Source of the DNA: CAYGZA01 sp964354135
Lineage (GTDB): Bacteria > Planctomycetota > Planctomycetia > Pirellulales > Thermoguttaceae
Direction of reading: 5' to 3'
Assembly: GCA_964354135.1 (NCBI GenBank)
Contig: CAYGZA010000325.1
Span: 1 to 7,178, forward strand
DNA length: 7,178 bases
The translations under genes and the position numbers were made by a program. Shown in pieces: positions 1-4,552 of this stretch. The notes under the pieces are model-generated. The model was not told the origin of the DNA. It saw nothing but the letters and a program-made list of their open reading frames with translations, and ran no database searches. Position 1 is the stretch's first letter. Each line of letters begins with the position of its first letter.

Positions 1-22
1 CATCCACGTCGCTTTGGAGTAA
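1..22 (+). CDS. rplV: Large subunit ribosomal protein uL22, C-terminal end (partial)
   Basis: Only the last codons are present. The frame starting at base 2 reads I-H-V-A-L-E followed by a TAA stop at 20-22. This resembles the final beta strand of L22, which in bacteria usually ends in a short hydrophobic stretch such as H-I-T-V-V-x-E. rplV is the expected gene directly upstream of rpsC in the S10 operon, and the 3-nt gap to the rpsC ATG is normal there. The call rests mostly on position and on six residues, so it is moderately sure. The protein would lie at the exit tunnel of the 50S subunit. Confidence 0.6.
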
Positions 23-25
23 GTG

Positions 26-742
26 ATGGGTCAGAAAGTCAATCCCATCGGATTTCGCACCGGCATCATGATCGGCTGGAAGAGCCGGTGGTATGCCTCG
101 AAGCAGGAGTTCGCCGATCTCTTGGTGGAAGACCAGAAGATCCGCGACTTCGTCAAGAAGCGCAAAGATCACTCGGGGAAGCCGATGTACCCGATGATCG
201 CCAAGATCGAGATCGAGCGGACCCGGGACGAGGTGAAGGTGATTCTCTATTCGGCGCGGCCCGGGGTGCTAATCGGGCGCAAAGGGGAGCGCGTCGAGGA
301 ACTGCAAAAGGAATTGCAGAACCTGGTGGGCCGGCGGATCAACATCAAGATCGAGGAGATCACGCGGCCGGAGGTCGTGGCCCAGTTGATCGCCGAGGAC
401 GTTGCCGAGCAGCTCGGCAAGCGGGCCAGCTTCCGCCGGACGATGAAGCGGACCATCGAACAGACCATGGAGGCCGGGGCCAAAGGGGTCAAGATCCAGT
501 TGGCCGGCCGGCTGGGCGGCGCGGAAATGTCGCGCCGCGAAAAGCAGATCGCCGGGTCCATGCCCCTTTCGACCTTGCGGGCGAAGATCGATTACGGCTT
601 CGCCGAGGCCAAGATCGCTCAGGGGCACATCGGCGTGCAGGTGTGGGTCCATCAAGGCATGTATAGCGGGGACGAGACCGATGGCACTGATGCCCAAGCG
701 AGTCAAACACCGAAAAAGCCAAAGAGGACGTATAAAAGGTAA
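26..742 (+). CDS. rpsC: Small subunit ribosomal protein uS3
   Basis: S3 sits in the head of the 30S subunit at the mRNA entry channel and contributes to mRNA unwinding. The 238-residue product opens with the family signature MGQKVNPIGFR. It carries a type II KH RNA-binding domain with the GxxG loop as GRKG at residues 84-87, and the conserved C-terminal half with GRLGGAEMSR at 161-170. I chose ATG at 26, preceded by GGAG at 16-19 with 6-nt spacing, over the in-frame GTG at 23, because family members start MGQK. The core is of normal length. The last ~20 residues form a hydrophilic tail ending in a basic KKPKRTYKR, encoded by DNA that also encodes the start of rplP in another frame (62-nt overlap). 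Identity is certain; the exact role of the tail is unknown. Confidence 0.98.
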   Translation: MGQKVNPIGFRTGIMIGWKSRWYASKQEFADLLVEDQKIRDFVKKRKDHSGKPMYPMIAKIEIERTRDEVKVILYSARPGVLIGRKGERVEELQKELQNLVGRRINIKIEEITRPEVVAQLIAEDVAEQLGKRASFRRTMKRTIEQTMEAGAKGVKIQLAGRLGGAEMSRREKQIAGSMPLSTLRAKIDYGFAEAKIAQGHIGVQVWVHQGMYSGDETDGTDAQASQTPKKPKRTYKR

Positions 743-1097
743 GGCGACTCGCGGCAACCGGGTGGTCCACGGCGACTACGGCCTCCAGGCCACCCAGGGC
801 GGCTGGATCAGCGCGCAGACGATCGAGGCCGGCCGTATCGCCGCCCAGCAGTACCTCCGCACCGAGGGGCGGCTCTACATCCGGGTTTTCCCCCATAAGC
901 CGATTACCTCAATTCCCTTGGAAACGCGGATGGGAAAAGGCAAAGGGGAGCCGGAGTACTGGGCCGCCGTGATCAAGGCGGGGAGCATCCTGTACGAGAT
1001 CAGCGGGGTTTCCGAAGAGGCCGCGCGGATGTGCTTTACCCGCCTGGCCCACAAGATGCCGGTGAAGGTCCGTTTCCTGAAAAGGCGGCCGGTGTAG
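681..1097 (+). CDS. rplP: Large subunit ribosomal protein uL16
   Basis: L16 helps form the tRNA-binding region of the 50S subunit near the A site and peptidyl transferase centre, and joins late in assembly. The 138-residue product has the usual family length. It shows the N-terminal signature MPKRVKHRK, the central GRIAAQQYLR-type segment, and the strongly conserved RMGKGKGEPEYW. The Arg before MGKGKG aligns with the residue that is hydroxylated in E. coli L16 (Arg81). ATG at 681 is preferred over ATG at 690 because GGGGA at 668-672 is suitably spaced and the extended MALMPKR start matches what I recall for planctomycetes. The gene begins inside rpsC. After its TAG stop (1095-1097) comes an unusual 163-nt repeat-rich spacer before rpmC, where most bacteria have almost none. 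Confidence 0.98.
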   Translation: MALMPKRVKHRKSQRGRIKGKATRGNRVVHGDYGLQATQGGWISAQTIEAGRIAAQQYLRTEGRLYIRVFPHKPITSIPLETRMGKGKGEPEYWAAVIKAGSILYEISGVSEEAARMCFTRLAHKMPVKVRFLKRRPV

Positions 1098-1113
1098 GAG
1101 CAGGAGCAGGGGC
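1096..1113 (+). repeat. Three tandem hexamers at the rplP stop codon
   Basis: Two exact AGGAGC units (1096-1101 and 1102-1107) are followed by a one-mismatch unit AGGGGC (1108-1113). The first unit overlaps the rplP TAG stop at 1095-1097. The element runs into the G-quadruplex motif that follows. The units are visible directly. They may be simple slippage products, and their AGGAG cores resemble Shine-Dalgarno sequences although no start codon follows at a useful distance. Confidence 0.75.
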
Positions 1114-1132
1114 TAGGGATTGGGGGCCAGGG
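1109..1132 (+). other. Canonical G-quadruplex-forming motif in the mRNA-sense strand
   Basis: The sequence reads GGGG-CTA-GGG-ATT-GGGGG-CCA-GGG: four runs of at least three G separated by three loops of exactly 3 nt. This fits the standard G3+N1-7 rule and could fold in the mRNA or in the non-template DNA strand. More GGG runs follow at 1139-1141, 1147-1149, 1171-1173, 1187-1189 and 1195-1197, so alternative folds are possible. It starts 12 nt after the rplP stop. The motif is certain as sequence; folding in the cell is inference. Confidence 0.7.
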
Positions 1133-1133
1133 A

Positions 1134-1197
1134 CGACAGGGTAACAGGGTGAGAAGGTGAGAAGGTAACAGGGTGAGAAGGTAACAGGGCGACAGGG
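1134..1197 (+). repeat. Eight consecutive octamer tandem repeats (64 nt)
   Basis: The tract divides without gaps into eight units of 8 nt with consensus YRASARGG. Only three unit types occur: A = CGACAGGG (1134-1141 and 1190-1197), B = TAACAGGG (1142-1149, 1166-1173, 1182-1189) and C = TGAGAAGG (1150-1157, 1158-1165, 1174-1181). The order is A B C C B C B A, with type A at both ends. Eight is not a multiple of three, and all + frames meet stops (TGA, TAA), so the array is not coding. Its place inside a ribosomal operon, between rplP and rpmC, suggests insertion or expansion of a dispersed short repeat. Short tandem repeats of this general kind are known from some cyanobacterial intergenic regions, but I cannot assign this one to a named family. 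Confidence 0.85.
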
Positions 1198-1200
1198 TGG

Positions 1201-1229
1201 CTGGGGCAAGGCGCAGCGTGCCCCCCCAG
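1201..1229 (+). other. GC-rich hairpin after the octamer array
   Basis: GGGGCA at 1203-1208 can pair with TGCCCC at 1219-1224 to give six pairs around a 10-nt loop. The outer CT at 1201-1202 can pair with AG at 1228-1229 across a three-C bulge. An alternative register pairs CTGGGG (1201-1206) with the last CCCCAG (1224-1229). No T-run follows, so it is not a standard intrinsic terminator. It could stabilise the message or space rpmC from the upstream repeats. GC-rich DNA gives such pairings by chance, so support is modest. Confidence 0.4.
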
Positions 1230-1260
1230 AGCCGGGAAGAACGATATCGGGAATCCAACC

Positions 1261-1491
1261 ATGACCAAGGCATCTGAACTTCGCGGAATGAGCGATGAGC
1301 AGTTGCAGTTGACGCTGAAGGAAACCGCCGAGAACCTGTTCCGCCTGCGGCTTCAGGCGGAGACGGAGCGGCTGGACGCCCCCAGCGAGCTGAAAAAGCA
1401 CCGCCGCCTGGTCGCCCGGATCCGGACCATCCAAAGCGAGCGGGCCCGGCTCGCGGCTGCCAAGGCGGAGGAGAGCCCGCAGGTCGGATGA
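1261..1491 (+). CDS. rpmC: Large subunit ribosomal protein uL29
   Basis: L29 is a small helical-hairpin protein next to L23 at the polypeptide exit of the 50S subunit, where it contributes to the docking area for nascent-chain factors. The 76-residue product shows the family pattern: ELRGMSDEQL near residues 6-15, then ENLFRLRLQAETERLDAPSE and the second helix with RRLVARIRTIQSER. It is slightly longer than the usual 63-70 residues because of an Ala/Lys/Glu-rich end. ATG at 1261 has a weak GGGA at 1249-1252, spaced 8 nt. The stop TGA at 1489-1491 overlaps an ATG at 1488 that opens a possible upstream extension of rpsQ. Confidence 0.97.
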   Translation: MTKASELRGMSDEQLQLTLKETAENLFRLRLQAETERLDAPSELKKHRRLVARIRTIQSERARLAAAKAEESPQVG

Positions 1492-1503
1492 GCCTCCCGG
1501 GAC

Positions 1504-1530
1504 GTGGCACAGCCGCCCCCGGCTGGGCAC
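1504..1530 (+). other. Imperfect inverted repeat between rpmC and rpsQ
   Basis: CAGCC at 1510-1514 pairs with GGCTG at 1521-1525 around a 6-nt C-rich loop. GTG at 1504-1506 can pair with CAC at 1528-1530 below a mismatched section. It lies in the 95-nt gap upstream of rpsQ and has no T-run, so a terminator is unlikely. It may be chance pairing in GC-rich DNA. Confidence 0.3.
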
Positions 1531-1572
1531 GATGGCGGCCCGGCCGAGGGCACTTGGGTTACAGACGGGGTG

Positions 1573-1578
1573 AAGGGA
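1573..1578 (+). promoter_or_regulatory. Ribosome binding site for rpsQ (decides the start)
   Basis: AAGGGA lies 8 nt before the ATG at 1587, which is good spacing. It supports the internal ATG as the S17 start rather than the in-frame ATG at 1488, because the product then begins at the family's usual first residues. Confidence 0.65.
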
Positions 1579-1586
1579 AGAAAACG

Positions 1587-1901
1587 ATGCCGAAACGAGT
1601 TGCAGTAGGCGTAGTCACCGGCGACAAGACGAACAAGACCCGCCGCGTCGAGATCCCGCGGTTGGTCAAACATTCCAAGTACGGCAAGTACCTGCGGCGG
1701 CGGACTATCTGCCACGTACACGACGAGAACAACGAGTCTCACGCCGGCGACACGGTGGAGATCGTCGAGGCCCGGCCGATGTCGCGCACCAAGCGATGGC
1801 AGTTGATCCGGGTGGTGTCGAAGAGCCGGCTGGTGGACATGTCTGCCCTGCGGGAGGCGGAAGCCGTCCGGCTTGCGACCGGCGAGAAGGCCGGGGAATG
1901 A
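1587..1901 (+). CDS. rpsQ: Small subunit ribosomal protein uS17
   Basis: S17 is an OB-fold protein that binds 16S rRNA early in 30S assembly. The 104-residue product begins MPKRVAVGVVTGDKTNKT, matching the family start, and continues through HSKYGKYLRRR, the conserved HDENN (residues 45-49) and GDTVEIVEARPMSRTKRW. This core ends near residue 84, the usual full length; some 20 further residues, mildly charged, form a C-terminal extension. The frame is open upstream to an ATG at 1488 that overlaps the rpmC stop. That would add 33 residues rich in Gly, Arg, Trp and Pro with no family resemblance, so I reject it as the main start. A 66-nt gap follows before rplN. Confidence 0.96.
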   Translation: MPKRVAVGVVTGDKTNKTRRVEIPRLVKHSKYGKYLRRRTICHVHDENNESHAGDTVEIVEARPMSRTKRWQLIRVVSKSRLVDMSALREAEAVRLATGEKAGE

Positions 1902-1967
1902 AGCGGCCGGGCCGCGGCGGCAAGGAACTCTTGAGAAAACAGCGTGCTTCTGATGCGGGTGTGAACC

Positions 1968-2336
1968 ATGATCCAGATGCAGACCCGACTCGACGTGGCC
2001 GATAACACCGGGGCCCGGGAGCTCATGTGCGTCAAGGTGTTGGGCGGCTCGCGGCGGCGTTTCGCCGGGTTGGGCGACATTATCGTCTGCAGTGTCAAGG
2101 CCGTGATCGCCGGCAGCGACTTCAAGAAGGGGGCGGTGGTGCGGGCGGTGATCGTGCGGGCCAAGCAGCCGACCCGCCGCACCGACGGCAGCTACGTCCG
2201 CTTCGACAGCAACGCCGCGGTGATCATCGACAACGACCGCAACCCGAGGGGAACTCGCATCTTCGGCGCGGTGGCCCGCGAGCTCCGCGAATTGAACTTC
2301 ATGAAAATCGTCAGCCTCGCCAGCGAGGTGGTTTGA
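1968..2336 (+). CDS. rplN: Large subunit ribosomal protein uL14
   Basis: L14 lies on the 50S face, contacts 16S rRNA in an intersubunit bridge, and is the binding target of the silencing factor RsfS. The product is exactly 122 residues, the standard length. It opens MIQMQTRLDVADNTGAREL and keeps CVKVLGGSRRRFAGLGDII, the KKGAVVRAVIVRAK strand and the end RELRELNFMKIVSLASEVV. ATG at 1968 gives the canonical N-terminus; the upstream G-rich bases (GGGTGTGA) are only a weak ribosome binding site. The TGA stop at 2334-2336 shares its A with the ATG of rplX (TGATG), a common translational coupling arrangement. Confidence 0.98.
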   Translation: MIQMQTRLDVADNTGARELMCVKVLGGSRRRFAGLGDIIVCSVKAVIAGSDFKKGAVVRAVIVRAKQPTRRTDGSYVRFDSNAAVIIDNDRNPRGTRIFGAVARELRELNFMKIVSLASEVV

Positions 2337-2683
2337 TGCACATCCGAGTGGGCGATAGCGTGGAAGTGATCCGCGGGGACGACAAGGGTACCCGCGGCAA
2401 GGTGCTGCGCGTGGACCGGGATGCGTGGAAGATCGTCGTCGAGGGCGTGAACCGCGTGTGGAAGCACGTCCGCCGGAGCCAGAAGAACCCGCAGGGGGGC
2501 CGGCTCTCGAAAGAGGCGGCGATCAGCCTGTCCAACGTGCTTCTGGTTTGCCAGGCGTGCAACGCGGCCACCCGCACCGGGGCCCGCTACCTCGCCGATG
2601 GCAGCAAGGAACGGTTCTGCAAGAAGTGCGGGGCGGGAATCGGCCAGATCGCCTTCGCCAAGGCCCGCTACGCCAAGAAATAG
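2336..2683 (+). CDS. rplX: Large subunit ribosomal protein uL24, zinc-ribbon form
   Basis: L24 starts assembly of the 50S subunit by binding the 5' domain of 23S rRNA. The 115-residue product has an N-terminal KOW motif (HIRVGDSVEVIRGDDKGTRGKV, about residues 2-23), then the conserved VEGVNRVWKHVRRSQKNPQGG. It ends in a four-cysteine knuckle with Cys72, Cys75, Cys95 and Cys98, a likely zinc site found in many bacterial L24 proteins though not in all. The start is coupled to rplN by TGATG. At its end the TAG stop is repeated in frame 15 nt later because of a short duplication in the spacer before rplE. Confidence 0.98.
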   Translation: MHIRVGDSVEVIRGDDKGTRGKVLRVDRDAWKIVVEGVNRVWKHVRRSQKNPQGGRLSKEAAISLSNVLLVCQACNAATRTGARYLADGSKERFCKKCGAGIGQIAFAKARYAKK

Positions 2684-2702
2684 TCCGGAAGGCAATAGTC
2701 CG
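2679..2702 (+). repeat. 9-bp direct repeat spanning the rplX stop and spacer
   Basis: AATAGTCCG occurs at 2679-2687 and again at 2694-2702, a 15-nt period. The first copy contains the rplX TAG stop. The second puts another TAG in the same frame at 2696-2698, so readthrough would end five codons later. A small tandem duplication followed by drift explains it well; chance is possible. Confidence 0.6.
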
Positions 2703-2710
2703 AGAGCGCC

Positions 2711-3301
2711 ATGACTCCGCGATTGCTGGAACGCTACGAAAAGGAGATCCTGCCGGCTTTGAGCAAGGAGCTGGGCCGGAAGAATCGGCTTTCCCTCCCC
2801 CGGCTGGAGAAGATCGTCCTGAACATGGGAGTCGGGGCCGCGATCAGCGAGAAGAAATACCTCGAGGAGGCGGTCGACGCCCTCTCCCTGATCACCGGGC
2901 AAAAGCCGGTGGTCACCCGGAGCCGCAAGTCGATTGCCGGCTTCCGGCTCCGCGAGGGAATGGCCATTGGCTGCATGGTCACCCTGCGGGGGAAGCGAAT
3001 GTACGAGTTTCTGGACCGTCTGATCTCGCTGGCCCTCCCCCGGGTCCGCGATTTCCGCGGCCTGAGCCCCAACGCCTTCGACGGCCACGGCAACTTCAGC
3101 CTGGGCCTGTCCGAGCAGTTGGTCTTTCCGGAGCTGAATCCCGACAAGTACTCCCGGGCCCAGGGAATGAACATCACGATTGTGACTTCTACCGAGCGCG
3201 ACGAGGAGGCCCGCGAGCTGCTGCGGCGATTCGGAATGCCGCTGCGCACGGAGCAGCAGGAGAAGGCGCAAGAGGCGCGTCCGAAGAAGGTCAGGGCGTA
3301 A
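2711..3301 (+). CDS. rplE: Large subunit ribosomal protein uL5
   Basis: L5 binds 5S rRNA together with L18 and L25 in the central protuberance and touches the P-site tRNA. The 196-residue product shows the family blocks LEKIVLNMGVG (residues 32-42), SRKSIAGFRLREGMAIG (71-87), the MYEFLDRLISLALPRVRDFRG loop region (97-117), NFSLGLSEQLVFPE, and FGMPLR at 174-179. This last motif normally closes the protein near residue 179, so about 17 charged residues (Glu/Gln/Lys/Arg) form an added tail. ATG at 2711 has a weak GAGA upstream. In E. coli, S8 represses the spc operon by binding mRNA at the start of rplE; the 27-nt spacer here shows no obvious copy of that structure, but I cannot fold it. Confidence 0.98.
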   Translation: MTPRLLERYEKEILPALSKELGRKNRLSLPRLEKIVLNMGVGAAISEKKYLEEAVDALSLITGQKPVVTRSRKSIAGFRLREGMAIGCMVTLRGKRMYEFLDRLISLALPRVRDFRGLSPNAFDGHGNFSLGLSEQLVFPELNPDKYSRAQGMNITIVTSTERDEEARELLRRFGMPLRTEQQEKAQEARPKKVRA

Positions 3302-3333
3302 CGGCTGGTACAGGCAAAGAGAGAATAAAGCCC

Positions 3334-3519
3334 ATGGCAAGCAAGGCCAAGATCGTCGGAGCGCTTCGGCCGGCGAAGTTTTCCACGCGCAAGCACGCCC
3401 GCTGCCGGTTGTGCGGCCGGCCGCGGGCGGTGTACCGCAAGTTCGGGATCTGCCGGATTTGCTTCCGCGAGCTGGCGGACGAAGGCCTGATCCCGGGTGT
3501 GAGAAAGGCGAGTTGGTAA
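3334..3519 (+). CDS. rpsN: Small subunit ribosomal protein uS14, zinc-binding type (type Z)
   Basis: S14 packs into the 30S head next to S3 and S10. The 61-residue product is the short C+ form: Cys24, Cys27, Cys40 and Cys43 make two CxxC pairs within RCRLCGRP and GICRICFREL, a structural zinc site. The end RKASW is the family C-terminus. It is hidden in a longer open frame, but the start at ATG 3334 follows the rplE TAA by 32 nt and gives a normal length; the purine-rich AAGAGAGAA at 3317-3325 serves as a weak binding site. Zinc-free paralogues replace this form in some bacteria under zinc starvation; none is seen here. Confidence 0.97.
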   Translation: MASKAKIVGALRPAKFSTRKHARCRLCGRPRAVYRKFGICRICFRELADEGLIPGVRKASW

Positions 3520-3535
3520 AGGGACGCTACGAGAC

Positions 3536-3931
3536 ATGATGACCGACCCGATCGCCGACATGTTGACTCGCATCCGCAACGCGGTGCGCGTCGAACGGCC
3601 CATGGTGGAGATGCCCTTGTCCAAGGTGAAACGCGGACTGGCCGAGGTGCTCAAGCGCGAAGGCTATATCTGGGACTGGGAGGAAATCGCGGGGATCCCC
3701 TCCAGCCAGATCCGCATTCACCTGAAATACGGCCCCAACGGAGAGCGGGTGATCCGCCACATCCGCCGGGTGAGCACGCCCGGCCGCCGCATTTACCGCG
3801 GCGCCACGAAGCTCAAGCCGGTGCTCGGGGGATTGGGCATCTCGATCCTCAGCACCAGCCGCGGAGTGATCAGCGACCGCGAGGCCCGGCAGCGGAACCT
3901 CGGCGGAGAGGTGCTTTGCGAACTGTGGTAG
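3536..3931 (+). CDS. rpsH: Small subunit ribosomal protein uS8
   Basis: S8 binds the central domain of 16S rRNA and is needed for platform assembly; in E. coli it is also the translational repressor of the spc operon. The 131-residue product is of usual length and begins MMTDPIADMLTRIRNA. It ends with the rRNA-binding signature STSRG (106-110), SDREARQ and GGEVLCELW. Two ATGs stand in tandem at 3536 and 3539. Either is possible; I use the first, with GGGA at 3521-3524 upstream. The gap from rpsN is 16 nt. Confidence 0.98.
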   Translation: MMTDPIADMLTRIRNAVRVERPMVEMPLSKVKRGLAEVLKREGYIWDWEEIAGIPSSQIRIHLKYGPNGERVIRHIRRVSTPGRRIYRGATKLKPVLGGLGISILSTSRGVISDREARQRNLGGEVLCELW

Positions 3932-3952
3932 GCCAGGACTGCTGACGGCGCG

Positions 3953-3978
3953 CTCCCTCAAACAACGCCCTCCCTCAA
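3953..3978 (+). repeat. 9-bp direct repeat in the rpsH-rplF spacer
   Basis: CTCCCTCAA occurs at 3953-3961 and at 3970-3978, a 17-nt period, inside the 60-nt gap. The second copy merges into the rplF ribosome binding site. It looks like a short tandem duplication that has partly decayed. The gap holds nothing else I can identify. Confidence 0.6.
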
Positions 3979-3983
3979 GGTGA
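3977..3983 (+). promoter_or_regulatory. Ribosome binding site for rplF (decides the start)
   Basis: AAGGTGA is a good match to the complement of the 16S rRNA 3' end and lies 8 nt before ATG 3992. It overlaps the in-frame GTG at 3980, which argues against that GTG as the start. Confidence 0.75.
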
Positions 3984-3991
3984 AACGTACG

Positions 3992-4537
3992 ATGTCACGC
4001 ATGGGAAAAAAACCGGTGCCCGTTCCGGACAACGTGAAGGTCCACGTCGAAGACCATCACGTTACCGTCGAAGGCCCGCTGGGCAAGCTCGAGATGGAGG
4101 CCCATCCCCAGGTGTCGGTGGCCCACGACCCGCAGCATAAGGCGCTCCAGGTCGGCCGCTCCAGCGACCAGCATCAAGCAAAGGCCCTGCACGGGCTGAC
4201 CCGGGCCTTGATCCAGAACATGATCGTCGGCGTGACGCGCGGGTACGAGCAGCGGCTGGAGATCGTCGGCGTCGGTTACCTCGCCGCCGTGCAAGGGAGC
4301 CAGCTCCAGCTCCGCGTAGGACTGGCCAACGAGCTCCACAAGGAAATCCCTCCCGACCTGAAAGTCACGTGTCCCGACCAGCAGCACGTGCTGGTCAAGG
4401 GGATCGACAAGCAGAAGGTCTTTCAGTTCGCCGCCGAGGTCCGCTCCCTGCGCAAGCCCGAGCCGTACAAGGGAAAAGGGATCCGCTACGACGGCGAGGT
4501 AGTTCGCCGCAAGCAGGGCAAGGTGATGGCCAAGTAG
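3992..4537 (+). CDS. rplF: Large subunit ribosomal protein uL6
   Basis: L6 lies near the factor-binding site of the 50S subunit beside the sarcin-ricin loop. The 181-residue product starts MSRMGKKPVPVP, close to the usual MSRIGKKPIPIP, and has two repeated domains. The first includes VTVEGPLGKLE and the second EIVGVGYLAAVQGSQLQL. The near-invariant PEPYKGKGIRYDGEVVRRKQGK closes the protein. An in-frame GTG at 3980 would add four residues but overlaps the ribosome binding site, so ATG 3992 is preferred. The first domain is rather rich in His and Gln (eight His in the first 67 residues), a mild oddity. The gap to rplR is 15 nt. Confidence 0.98.
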   Translation: MSRMGKKPVPVPDNVKVHVEDHHVTVEGPLGKLEMEAHPQVSVAHDPQHKALQVGRSSDQHQAKALHGLTRALIQNMIVGVTRGYEQRLEIVGVGYLAAVQGSQLQLRVGLANELHKEIPPDLKVTCPDQQHVLVKGIDKQKVFQFAAEVRSLRKPEPYKGKGIRYDGEVVRRKQGKVMAK

Positions 4538-4541
4538 GGAC

Positions 4542-4545
4542 GAGA
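4542..4545 (+). promoter_or_regulatory. Ribosome binding site for the GTG-started rplR
   Basis: GAGA lies 7 nt before GTG 4553; a GGGA at 4537-4540 overlaps the rplF stop codon. No ATG in this frame precedes the conserved L18 core at a sensible place, so GTG is the likely start. Confidence 0.5.
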
Positions 4546-4552
4546 CAGAATC

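Noticed and set aside
1134..1197. CRISPR array or transposon end
   Set aside because: Units are 8 nt and contiguous with no spacers, and there are no long inverted repeats, target duplications or transposase nearby.
1236..1260. A promoter for rpmC around the ACGATATCGG sequence
   Set aside because: GATATC resembles a -10 box only weakly, and I see no paired -35 hexamer at proper spacing.
1903..1915. GCGGC/GCCGC palindrome just after the rpsQ stop as a terminator
   Set aside because: The stem has only five pairs, has no T-run, and lies inside a co-directional operon of essential genes. Chance is likely in such GC-rich DNA.
1898..2005. A 35-codon open frame starting at an ATG that overlaps the rpsQ stop and ending inside rplN
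   Set aside because: It runs into the fixed rplN start in another frame, has no family resemblance and no own binding site beyond rpsQ sequence. ATGA overlaps arise easily at TGA stops preceded by A.
2192..3340. Long open frames on the - strand (also 4827-5927 and 5471-7096)
   Set aside because: They lie exactly opposite certain ribosomal genes, and their products show the Arg/Ala/Gly/Leu-rich look of antisense reading of GC-rich coding DNA. No motif or binding site supports them.
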